From Oscillatoria sp. (lineage in GTDB: Bacteria; Cyanobacteriota; Cyanobacteriia; Cyanobacteriales; Laspinemataceae), in assembly GCA_011390515.1 (NCBI GenBank), contig JAABSJ010000001.1:1-64000 (forward strand): a DNA stretch of 64,000 nucleotides. Direction: 5' to 3'. The notes under the pieces are model-generated. The model worked only from the letters and a program-made list of their open reading frames with translations. It made no database searches and was not told where the DNA came from. The position numbers were made by a program, and so were the translations under genes. Numbering within the stretch: position 1 is the stretch's first letter; each line of letters begins with the position of its first letter. Below are positions 38,388 through 49,280 of the stretch, piece after piece.

Positions 38388-39182
38388 GATAGGTAAAAGC
38401 TTTGGTATAAAACGATACGCAGCTCTATTTTTAGGGGTCGGCCATCAATCGTCGATCACCCACTGAGTTTAAAAACCGAAGGAGATGGTTAGCGTCCGTG
38501 CTGAGTGGGTTGCCATCGGGATGGGAGTATTATATGAGCGAACGGATATTTCACAACGTATTCAGCATTACAAAGTCTTGAATTTCTGCTCAAAAAAATC
38601 AAGGACAGAAATCAGATCTTGGACGAGCCACCTCCTCCAATCATCAATCGCACGGAGAGTTTTCCTGACTAACTTAACATCAGTTAGATACTGTCATAAC
38701 TCACAACCGCCCCATTTGGCAAGCACTTAGACCGATTACAGCGAGCGTTCACTTTATCTGTGCCATCCGGCTAATGACCAGAATCCTGATTGAGCAAGGG
38801 TTAACCCATTTAAAATCTCAAATTTAAAATCTCAAATTTAAATTTGTAGCTACAATGGAGTCAGAGCAGGGGCGATGCCAAAGGCGATTCCACTCTATTA
38901 CAGACCCCTTAACAGTCAGAATCCTGATCGATCAAGAGTTGGAAAATATCCACGTTAAACTCTCAACTCCAAAATTGTACCCCAGATTGAGTCTAGACCG
39001 AAGACATTTATTTTGCTCTGGCACTCGATCCCCGCGATCTCTCATGGCGAGAATCCTGACTGTTCAAAGGTCTGTCACACTAACGGCGCAACTCTAAAAT
39101 TGTATGACAGATCGCACAAGCGCGATCGCCTCTAGGACCCCTCTGCCCACGGGCGATCGCGCTACCACTGAACCCAAACTGC

Positions 39183-39989
39183 TTATTTTCCCATTGCCTT
39201 CACCAATCCCACCCCCCCAAAATAGAGGGTCAGGACTGCACCGGCAAATAAACTCTGGGTCAGGGGATCCGTAGAGGGGGTTAAAATCGCCCCTAAAATA
39301 GCAGCCCCCAGCACCACATAACGCCAACCTGCCAGCATTTTTGTAGAAGAGACAATTCCCAGCAGACCCAGCAGCGCCTGGATCACCGGAATTTGAAACG
39401 CTAATCCAGTGCTAAATAATAGCAGCAGCACAAACTCAAAATAGCGATCGATTGACCACATTTGCTCGACCACCCCGGCCCCATAGCTGACGAAGAAATT
39501 TAGGGCAGCAGGAATCAAAGCGATATAGGCAAAGACCAGACCGACCCCAAACAGCAGGGTTGATCCCAGAACAATCGGACCAATAATCCGACGTTCTCTC
39601 AGGGACAGTCCCGGGAGGACAAACTGGATAATTTGGTAGAGCACAAAGGGACTGGCGACTACCAATCCGCTATAACCAGCAACCTTGACTGAGACAAAGA
39701 AAAATTCTCCCGGTGCCAGTTGCAGAAATTTAGCGCCTTTTGCTGGGACCTCTAATAAGTGGACGATCGGTTTGACAAAAATGAAGCACCCCACCATCCC
39801 GGACACTACGCCAATCAGGGAATAGAAGATTCGCATCCGCAGTTCTTCCAGGTGATCGAAGATGGACATCTCCACCTCGTCCGGGAAGTCGTCGATCGGG
39901 TCATCCTCAGTAGGGTTAAGGTTACCGGGGTTGTAAAGTTGGGGGGGGTCTTGCTGGGTCACGGTCTCCAGGTCTGAACTTGGGGTCAT
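39183..39989 (-). CDS. tatC: Sec-independent protein translocase TatC
   Basis: [51 protein letters not shown]; multi-TM. Confidence 0.97.
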   Translation of the reverse strand: MTPSSDLETVTQQDPPQLYNPGNLNPTEDDPIDDFPDEVEMSIFDHLEELRMRIFYSLIGVVSGMVGCFIFVKPIVHLLEVPAKGAKFLQLAPGEFFFVSVKVAGYSGLVVASPFVLYQIIQFVLPGLSLRERRIIGPIVLGSTLLFGVGLVFAYIALIPAALNFFVSYGAGVVEQMWSIDRYFEFVLLLLFSTGLAFQIPVIQALLGLLGIVSSTKMLAGWRYVVLGAAILGAILTPSTDPLTQSLFAGAVLTLYFGGVGLVKAMGK

Positions 39990-40369
39990 GAGTCAGTTGC
40001 TTGTCGAGGTTTTGTTTTCTATTTTAGAGGGAAGCGTCCGGTGGTCGGCATCTTTTCCCCCCAGAAATCCCCGAACCCGCTCAAATCCCCCCTTGTTAGA
40101 AGGGGGCGCAATCCCTTGGATAGACTTTGTTCCCGATGGATGCCACCGTCAGAACCATCAGCAGGATTGCACCGGCGATCGCCCCAGGGTCAAACGACCG
40201 GGTTTGAGGAGAATCCCCTTCCACAGTTCTCAATGGAGGGTCTGGTTACAAATCAAGCCCATCTGGAGAAAGTCTGATAGGTATTATTAGTGAGAATCTA
40301 CTGCGACCCAGTTTTCTGTCATCTAAAAATCGGATTGCTTATTTGTATGACAATATAATTTAATTTACT

Positions 40370-40510
40370 GGACAGTGAAAAGTTCTGTGAGATAATTATC
40401 AAGGGGCCTTAAACTATCCAGTGCGTCTGTGTATAGCTTGATGCCTGAATGACTCTTTGACCTGAAGGAATTTTGTCAAAAGTAAGCTGGGTGGACTTTC
40501 AGCTAAAATA
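40370..40510. mobile_element. Solo left end of the IS at 46012..47768
   Basis: ggacagtgaaaagttctgtgagataatt...caaaagtaag.tggg.ggactttc.gctaaaatag matches 46012..46153. Confidence 0.8.
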
Positions 40511-40724
40511 GAAGAAACTGTGCGAAACGTTTGGGAATGAAATAAGGCTGAAATGCCTGAAATAACTTCCCAGTGAGGTTCTTAACCCCTTAGTTAAGAT
40601 AAAGGAACCAATCCCAGATTACCTCATAACTGTCTATGCGTGTTCAAATTGGTCACTAATTTGTGACCCAAGGTAGGACGGCATAGGGTTCTGATGAGTA
40701 TTGTAATAATTTTTTTTACAAATA

Positions 40725-40827
40725 TATAGCAATCCTAAATCAGTTGTGACATTTTCTTCTCCCCTCTCCCGTTCTGGGAGAGGGGTTGGGGGTGAGGGTC
40801 TTCCACAATTGAGTTAGGACTGCTATA
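40725..40827. repeat. MITE-like element with TATAGC...GCTATA ends and tcccctctcccgttctgggagagggg interior
   Basis: tatagcaatcctaaatcagttgtg...tcttccacaattgagttaggactgctata. Confidence 0.85.
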
Positions 40828-41794
40828 GCAGTCGCCAGTCCAGTTAGGACGTAAAATAAAAGGAGTTGCCAAAATTCGAGATAAATCTATCCATGTCTAA
40901 TTCTTACAGCTACGACTTACGGCTCAAGGTCATAGAGGCTATTGAACTCAACGGGATGAAGAAGAGTGAAGCCAGTGAACTTTTTGGAATTAGCCGCAAT
41001 ACGATTAATCTGTGGCTCAAGCGTAAAGAAGAAACTGGAGACTTCCATGCTAAGACATACAGTCGAACGGGCCATAGTCATAGCATAACGGACTGGGATA
41101 AGTTTCGAGCTTTTGTTGAAGAAAATGCTGAATTAACTCAAGCTCAGATGGCTGAAGTAGGGGACGGTGACATTAGTGAAAGAACCATTAGTAGGGCGCT
41201 CAAAAAAATCGGCTTCACCCGTAAAAAAAACTTATGGATACCGAGAGCGTTCCGAGGAAAAACGCGCGGAGTTTGCACGCAAGCTAGAGTCAGTTAAAGC
41301 CTCCGATATTGTCTATGCGGATGAAGCTGGGATGGATAGCCGCGACGATTACAGCTATGGCTACAGTCTCCAAGGAGAACGACTCTATGCTCTTAAATCA
41401 GGACGACGACAAGGACGAGTCAATATGATTGCCGCTTGGTGTAATGGAGAATTATTTGCTCCTTTTACGGTAGAAGGAGCCTGTAATAGAAACGTATTTG
41501 AACTGTGGCTCTCAAACTGTCTCATCCCCAATTTGAAACCGGGGCAGATTTTGATAATTGATAATGCGAGCTTTCATAAAGGGGGCCGCCTATACGCAGA
41601 TGGTAATTGAGGCTGGATGTGAAGTTTGGTATCTGCCCCCCTATTCTCCAGACCTCAATAAAATTGAGCGCTGTTGGTCTTGGCTCAAAAGTCGTATTCG
41701 ACACCTAATGAAAAATTTTGATACCTTACGAAACGCCATCGAAAATGTTCTTGACTTAGCTTGTGCCTAGTGTCCTAACTCGACTGGCGACTGC
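40828..41794 (+). mobile_element. Degenerate IS630-family element
   Basis: Inverted ends GCAGTCGCCAGTCCAGTTAGGAC (40828) and GTCCTAACTCGACTGGCGACTGC (41772..41794) around a frameshifted transposase. Confidence 0.88.
40893..41770 (+). pseudogene. IS630 transposase in three frames
   Basis: MSNSYSYDLRLKVIEAIELNG...GFTRKK / KTYGYRERSEEKRAEF...IIDNASFHKG / GAAYTQMVIEAGCEVWYLPPYSPDLNKIERCW; breaks at an A8 run (about 41223) and a G5 run (about 41581). Confidence 0.88.
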
Positions 41795-44700
41795 GACAGG
41801 AGGATATTGGCACTGTCACTATTTTCGACAATCTCCTCTGGATCCCTGCCGTCGAGAACTGCCACCTGGTCCGAGCGTTGTAGGGCGGCAAAAACATATT
41901 CGTTCCCATCAGATAGGCGAATCGAATTGCCCGATAACTCGATTTCTTCATAAACTGGTTCCGTCCCTACTTGGCCTACCACTTGGTTTTGCCGCCGCGT
42001 TAGGGTGACGCGACTGCTTCCCAGGGCTACGGTATCGGGAACGGACACCGCCACTTTATATTGATTGTCCCCCAATTTTTCGCTCAACGACCGTAGCACC
42101 GTCCCAGAATAGACTCGCTCTCCCACATAAAATTCGACCGTCAAATCCTCAAACCGCGACCCTAACGGGTCGTCTAATTCACTTTCATCCACCAGAATAT
42201 TGCTGCCGGTAAGGAACAAGACCGGTTCGGAAACCGCTTCATCTTCAAAACTTAGGGAAATTTCTTGTAGCACCGGAGGGGTCAGAGGGTCCGACTCAAT
42301 TGGCGCGGGAATATCCAGCCTCGCGTCAATCCGTGCAATTCCTTCGGCATTGCGCTGCACTCCCGTTTCTGTAATTATGGGCAGCCCCACCGACGGCACC
42401 GCAAAGGTTTTGAGGCTGGAAATGTCGTAAGAAATGGTCACTGCTGGGATGGTGTAGTAGGGGCCATCTATCAAGGAACCCCAATCGCCACGCCGTTGTG
42501 CCGACGAGTCGTTAAAATTACCTTGTCCCGCCGTCACGTCGATTAACATTCCCACCAGGTTTGACCCAGAGGTAGCGGGCAATGCAGTTGGGAGAATGAA
42601 ACCATAGAAGGCTGGGGGAAAGGCGTAGGATACCGTAAGCTGACCTTGAACCACCGTCGCGCTGCCGGTTTGACCCGAATAAGCCACTATATATTCCCCT
42701 GGTCGGATAATTCCCGGGAATGGAGGAGAAGCGGTGCGAATCGTGCCATCAGGGTCTACGCTGCCGGACTCTTCAATCAGCCATGCGGGATTCCAATTGC
42801 CTTCTGAGTCGGGTAATGCCCCTTTGCGCATGAAATAAACTTCCGTTCCCGGTTCGATGTTCTCTGGTGCTCTGATGGCGAGTTGAGCGGGCAAGTCCAA
42901 ACGTTCGTCGTCGAATTCTAAATTGAAAGCTCCGGCAAATTCAAATCCCGAGGGAAATTCTAACGATAAGTCTTCTTTGCCTAGAGGAGTGAAACTGACG
43001 GAACTGTCTTGCTCTAAGGCTCCCGGGGGCAACATTACCTGAGACCCGTCAGCCGCGACGACAATCCCTCCATCTTCTCCAACAACTGCCGGCCCATTTT
43101 CCGGGGCTTCGATGCCCACGGGAATTTCCACCGATGTGGCTCCGTAAAATATCTTGATGGTGGTGACGCCTTCTTTGAGTGCCGTCACCATACCATCGGC
43201 GGTTACTTGTACGATATCGGGATGGCTGACAAAATAGCGAGTCCCAGCATCGGCAGCGCTGATATCTCCCGCGTCGGGCCATCCATTCAGACGCAAGGAC
43301 AATTGCCGCTGTCCGAATGCCGGGAGGGCAATGCCGTCGGGATAGGGGTCGAGACCATACACCGAACCTACAGCCAGGTTTAATTCCGTTTCATTCGTGG
43401 GCGCAGAACCAACTCCTGTGCGAATTGCCGTGACGCCGATGTTGCCATGAATGTCTGTGGCTTCCAGATACAGAACGTGACTGCTTTGGTCTAAGGATGT
43501 CCCGAGAATTTCTTCTAAAGTGGCTCCGTCGAGAGTAAAGCTGCCATCTTCGGCTAGAAAATCAGTCACGCTGACAAACTCCGACGTCGGGGTGGCATCA
43601 AAACCGACTCGCAAGCTGGAAATCTCGCTCTTGTCTTCCACTTGACCGGATATGCCTGCTTCTATTGCTTCTACAGTTAGAATCGGCGGGTCGGTTTCCG
43701 TTTCTACCGGGAACAGAACGCTTTGGATTATCTCCCGACCCAAATCGGTATCTCGCCAATCTTTTTCGGGGTCGCCTGCCGCATCGAAATCAGTCGCCGA
43801 ACCCGTCGCACCCTTAATTGAAAACAGAATATCGTTATAATCTCGGTCTGACCAACTTTCCAGGCGTAAATCTTCCCAAGCAAACAACACCCCATCTCCC
43901 GTCACGTCTGCCAATTGCTGGCCGTGGAAGCCATCGTCCGGGTCGTCGGTGGCCATGGAAAACAGGGGTCGCTTGGCTCCCGCGAGAGTCGGATTTTCGG
44001 CTACTTCTGCCACTGTGCCATTGGGAACCAACATGATGCCGAATCGCTCCGACGGGTTCATGGCAAAGGTCTTTGACTCGTACTCGCCCTCGTTCCAGTC
44101 AACCGATTCTCCTAATTTACCGGAAAACTCAGCCCCATCAGCGCGATCGCTAATCGCCACATATCCCGACGCAGAATTGCTTAATGCCCGATGTGCCACC
44201 TCCGAGATAAACTCCGGCGACCCCAATTCAAACTCATCAAGTCCCGACAGGCTAAAAATTGCCACCTCTCCCTGGTATTTTCCGCCATCAAACAGGAAGT
44301 CGATGCCGACTTCTCCCGTTTCCCCCACAGTAAACACGCCCGACGTAAACTCTTTCGGGGTCCTCACGACCGCCGTTGCTGGGTTTGACTCAGATGTAGG
44401 GATAATTTCCGAGCCAATGCCTTGTTCAAACTGTTCTGGGTTTGTCGGTAGGGGTTCGACGGGCAGAACTGAAATGTCGTCCGCAGTCGCCGGAGCTAAC
44501 GCTGTGGGAGCGCTTTCGCCCGAAGTCGGATCCTCCGTCACCTCCGGCACTGTTGGCGGATCTATTTCTGTGTCGGTTTCGGTATCGCTCAAGTCAGGTG
44601 AGGAATTTTCTGACTCGGCGGCTAAATTCTCTTGATGAGAATTTGCTCCGTCATCTTGAGACTCATGGGATGTTGCCTCATTTTCAACTGGCGGTGCGAC

Positions 44701-45825
44701 TTCTGCCACTGGCTCATTTGAGGCTACAACGGGTTCCGGGGCTGAGGCTACAACGGGTTCCGGGGCTGAGGCTACAACGGGTTCCGGGGCTGAGGCTACA
44801 ACGGGTTCCGGGGCTGAGGCTACAACGGGTTCCTCTGGGGCTTCGCTATCTACTAGAGGAACCGAAGCGATCGCATTAAGTAGCTCTTGTCCCACCTCCG
44901 ACGATCGCCAATCTTTTTCAGGAGCGATTAATTCTTCTACTGGCATTGCCAAACCGACTGCCCCAGAAAATTGCCAAATAATATCGTTATAATCGCGATC
45001 GCTCCCGGTATCCACCCGCAAGTCTTCCATCACGAACGCACTACCACTTCCCGTAACATCGCTAATTTGACCCACATGAAACGCATCCGACGGGTTCGCA
45101 GTTGCCAGGGAAAACAAAGGTCGTTTGTTGCCCCCAATTCCTGGGTTGTCATAGACCTCCTGCACCTTGCCGTTCGGAACCAACATCACCGCAAAAACAT
45201 CCCCTGGCGACATGGAAAATGTTTCCCGTCCCAAATATTCCCCAGAATTATTCCAACTAGAAAATTTTGCCCCTTCACTTGCATCGGAAATAACCACATG
45301 GCCTAATTACGAATTACTCAAAGCTCTTGAAGCGGCTTCAGTAATAAATTCTGACGACCCAAGGGATAAGTCTTCCATCCCTTTCAGGCTAAAAATTGCC
45401 AACTCGCCTTGGTAACTACCGCCATCCAACAGATAGTCTACCCCCACCTCTCCCGTCGCATCTGCCACAAAAAAACCTTCGGTGATTCCCCAGTTGGTAA
45501 TTGGGTCGCCTTCGCCATCGGGAGAAATACTGACTCGGTACGGAGTTTCGTCGCCAATTGAGGAGATTTTTAGTCGATAATCCCCTTGGTTTAAATGCTC
45601 GAAAAAGAGTTCTCCACCATCTAATTCACTCGCATTAACCGCAGATAAAACGTTCCCAAAATTATCCAGGAGTTCTACGGATACTGGTGCTTGTAACGGT
45701 TGCACTCCTATGTTGAAACTCCCCTCACCCGGATGGGAAAACTCGTACAAGTCGAGGCGCGAGCCCGGCCCGACCCGATCTATATTAACGTACCATTCAT
45801 TTAGCTCCCCGACTTCAAATGGCAT
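41767..45825 (-). pseudogene. Large secreted/surface protein with DUF4114 domains, interrupted by one in-frame stop and 3'-truncated by IS630
   Basis: Upstream ORF (45307..45825) and downstream ORF (41767..45297) share the frame; ALSNS*LGHVVISD parallels ALSNSASGYVAISD in the second DUF4114 copy; C-terminus SQSPVELGH* is encoded by the IS end. Confidence 0.85.
44721..44833. repeat. 24-nt coding tandem repeat (about 4.7 copies; PEPVVASA)
   Basis: aggctacaacgggttccggggctg repeated. Confidence 0.95.
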
Positions 45826-46011
45826 GGCAAAAGCTCCGAAGGTAGATGTAGATGGCTTGAAAGTTAACTTATCAGGGCCGATTCAGTTTTGTCATCAGTA
45901 ATTTTTCGGAAATTTTTCAGCCATTTTGCTAGTTTTCCGCTTCGCCTCTTTGAAAAATTACTTAGAGCACAGAACGAAACTGGCTCGATATTTTGGCTTG
46001 AGAAATAATCA

Positions 46012-47768
46012 GGACAGTGAAAAGTTCTGTGAGATAATTAATTATGGGCCTTAAACTGTCCAGTTCGTCTGTGTATGTTGTTATGCATGAATGACTCTTT
46101 GGCGTGAAGGAATTTTGTCAAAAGTAAGGTGGGCGGACTTTCCGCTAAAATAGAGGGACCCGCTTGGAGCCGAGTCAGTCGAACTTGTTGTTCACGCTTG
46201 ATGACCACTGCGGCGGACGGTTCTGAACCACCCGGAAAAACTCTTCAAAATGCCAGAGGGCATTTCTAGTCTTATGATTTGTAAAATTCCTAGAACTAAA
46301 GCATTTACATTGACAAATCGTTCAAATGCTTCGATTTTCTCTATTATTTTGAACGGCTCTTGCTCCGAGTAGTCCTTGATATTCATGTTTTTAAGATATG
46401 GAGAAGAACGAGCCATATTGTTCATCCAGAACCGATAGATAAACCTTGATAAAATCTCGATTAAAGTTCGAAAAGTTACTTTTATTTTAAATTGCCAACT
46501 ATAAGTCTTCATGATTTATGTACCGGACAAATTTAGGTCTGTAGACAACAGGATACTTTGCTTTCCTTCTGCCCACAACACCCGTACAAATCGGACTAAA
46601 TGTTTAGGACTATCCCAATGTAAATCTATAGTTCTATAACTGACTTTTTGTTGTTTTCCATAAAGGGATAACCATTAGACCTCTTGCAAAAAAAAGGATT
46701 GATCCCCCCAACCCCCCTTAAATCCCCCTCCCGTCCCCCTTAGATCCCCCTCCCGTCCCCCTTAAGAAGGGGGAAGCCAGAGGAATAAATGTTTATTTAC
46801 TGGGGGAAGCCAGAGGAATAAATGTTTAGTTCCTGGGGGGCTTTAAAGAATTTTGCAAGAGGTCTATTCAGTCGTTAAAGAATTTAAGTCATTAAATAAG
46901 GTGCGTAATTCCAGGCGCTTTCCCCAGACAGCTGGTCTACCGGGACCTTTTTTCAGGGGGGATGGTTGTAAAGGTGCTCTTGCCACCGTATTAATCTTGA
47001 CCCGAGTAATCAAGTGTATTGAATCAGATCTGACCTCCTTAATTAGTTTTTTTGACGCAAAGTAAGCAGTCTTTAATGAGGTAACCTCCAGCTTTTATAT
47101 AGGTCGTACATAAGTTCGATATTTTATCGACTAAACTCGGGGAATTATCATCAGGTTCTTTAACTTAATCTTGAATCTCAAACGTGACCGGAACAGCGAG
47201 TAAAGAATCACCGGATTGCAATAAAAGACTTATAGCCCCAAATAATGCCCCCTAATCCATTCAGGTTTAGTAACATTATCTGATTCTTGGTGTAATTTTG
47301 TGACCAAGGGCATTTTTCTTCTTTCCTTCGGTACTTTAATGCCATCCCCAACATAAACAGGCTGCCCCTTCAAACGTTTGACATTATTATGAGAACTCAA
47401 CCATTGATGCCATCGGAATGATAATGTTTTGGCACTCCAACTTTTAGCGTGAAACCAATGGAGAGCATGGTCATGGTAGTATTCACTCAGGCCCACTGCA
47501 TTCAGATAACTGGTAATAGCCTGTGCCCGGTTGCACAACAAGATGCCCCAGACCATAATCACTAACCATTCAAACGCCGCCTCACGGCTGAATGCGGGCC
47601 GTAAACTTTTTATGATTTGCTCAACTCGCTCTTTGGGGTGCATAATAGTAACACTGGTTAAGGTTAGAATACAAGCCCTGTATGACTTATGGACTGGTTT
47701 TATGCCGGTCCATTTTTTTGAGGCCATAGAGCGACCGACGAGGGGTTATACAAAACTTTTCACTGTCC
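46012..47768 (-). mobile_element. Inactivated DDE-transposase IS (IS4/IS701-like, family uncertain), interrupted by a MITE
   Basis: Inverted ends GGACAGTGAAAAGTTCTGT (46012) and ACAAAACTTTTCACTGTCC (47768); transposase fragments 47230..47727 (HWFHAKSWSAKTLSFRWHQWL...GQPVYVGDGIKVPKERRKMP) and 46192..46512. Confidence 0.8.
46678..46867. repeat. MITE-like element, AGACCTCTTGCAA family, inserted in the IS transposase
   Basis: TAgacctcttgcaaaaaaaaggattgatcc...ggctttaaagaattttgcaagaggtcTA with TA on each side. Confidence 0.88.
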
Positions 47769-48287
47769 AGTTAATTTAATTTAATTTAATTTAATTTTAA
47801 AATATAGCACATTTCGGGGATGGTGTTCAGCCCAGGTTTAACAAAATCTCAGATGATTTGGCTCCAGGGTATATCGCCCTAGGGGAAAAAATTGGGTTCT
47901 CACCCTACATTCTCAGGCCAAAAGAACATCAATTTTGCCCAGAGAATGGGTTTGTAAACGCTGTCCTGACCGACTAGGCATGGTCGCCGATTGATTTTAT
48001 CTCACCCCCATACAATAGAGCGCCCCCTTGAGAATTTCCATCCCCCATTCAGAATCTTTTTAGCCCGAGAAGACGTCTATAGGAGAAACAGGACCCTTCT
48101 TTCCCTTCTTTTGTGAATTTGCACTCTTGTCTTTCATCTCTATTAACTCTGGAATCGCGTCAGGGATTGCGGATTAACAGCGAGACCGATCGCCCAGGTG
48201 GGATGAGGTGACTTCAAGAATTGCCATGTCATAATTGAGAGAAGAAGGATTAATGATTGACGTATAACATGAGAGGAGATCTTTGGT

Positions 48288-49073
48288 ATGTTTCAACCCA
48301 AATATAAATCGCCAGTATCGAGTCCCATTGCCGCCATCCGAGGAGTCAGTGCATCCCTGGGATTAACCTTACTCCTGGGTGCGAGTGGTGCAGTCTTAGC
48401 CCAGGAGTTGCCGCCTCGGAATAACGTGCGAGTTCCCCCCAATTCGCCCACAGAAACAGGGGATGCCAATCCGGGGGATACCCCCACAGCCAGTAATGCA
48501 CGGTTTACCTGTCAAGTCGTGGATGGACAGTACACCGTGATGTATGCCCCGCAAAGTCAACCGGGACAGGTGTATGAGTGGGCCAAACCCAGTACCTTGG
48601 GCGGGGGGTGGACCGAAGACCGACGCTGTAACGAAATTGCCCGTCGCTTAGAGTTTTACCGGGAAGACGGGATGCAAGAACTGGCGATCGGCTCAGAAAA
48701 TGGGTATGACACCATCTGCGTCACCACCGAGAAAAATCCCACCTGTCAGATTGTCCTGACGGTCCCCCCGGGAGAGAACCCCCAACTGATTCGCGATCGC
48801 GTCTTTGAAAACTTAACCGTTGCCGATAGCGGTCGTCAAACCGAAGCCGTGAATGCCCTAGTGGATAACGGCCAAGGGGGGAACCTCTTGCAGACCCTAG
48901 AGGGGGTTTTCGGGATGCCCATTCCCGGCAGCAGCCCCCAAACGCAAGTCCGACCCGGAAGTATCGATTTACGGCCTTTCCTAGACCCAGTAGATGGGGG
49001 GACAGGTGTACAACTGAGAGAAAACAGCAGCAACGGATCCAGCCATCAGCTCAATCCTGAGAATTTTCGTTAA
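48288..49073 (+). CDS. COP23 domain-containing secreted protein
   Basis: Signal peptide; FTCQVVDGQYTVMYAPQ...WTEDRRCNEIARRLEFYREDGMQELAIGSENGYDTICVT. Confidence 0.85.
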   Translation: MFQPKYKSPVSSPIAAIRGVSASLGLTLLLGASGAVLAQELPPRNNVRVPPNSPTETGDANPGDTPTASNARFTCQVVDGQYTVMYAPQSQPGQVYEWAKPSTLGGGWTEDRRCNEIARRLEFYREDGMQELAIGSENGYDTICVTTEKNPTCQIVLTVPPGENPQLIRDRVFENLTVADSGRQTEAVNALVDNGQGGNLLQTLEGVFGMPIPGSSPQTQVRPGSIDLRPFLDPVDGGTGVQLRENSSNGSSHQLNPENFR

Positions 49074-49280
49074 AGCTGGGGGACGGGGTAAGGGCTGACA
49101 ACGGTAGATTTTTTACGGTAAACGGCACCTGATGGTCCCCTCCCCTTGGCAAGGGGAGGGTTAGGGTGGGGTTCTTCTCCATTGAGAGGATGTAGAGAAA
49201 CCCGGTTTCTAACCGATACTTTACCGACATCCTAGAAACCCGAGTTTCTTGTCCCCAGGATTTAATGCTGAACCGAAGTC

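Noticed and set aside
39118-39180. Minus-strand GGTTCAGTGGTAGCGCG resembling a tRNA D-arm
   Set aside because: No anticodon or T-arm pairing downstream; overlaps HIP1-type GCGATCGC repeats.
43949-44635. Plus-strand 228-aa ORF
   Set aside because: Antisense shadow of the DUF4114 gene; codon periodicity belongs to the minus strand.
44721-44833. 24-nt direct repeats as a CRISPR or mobile repeat
   Set aside because: In frame and encodes PEPVVASA within the DUF4114 protein; a low-complexity linker.
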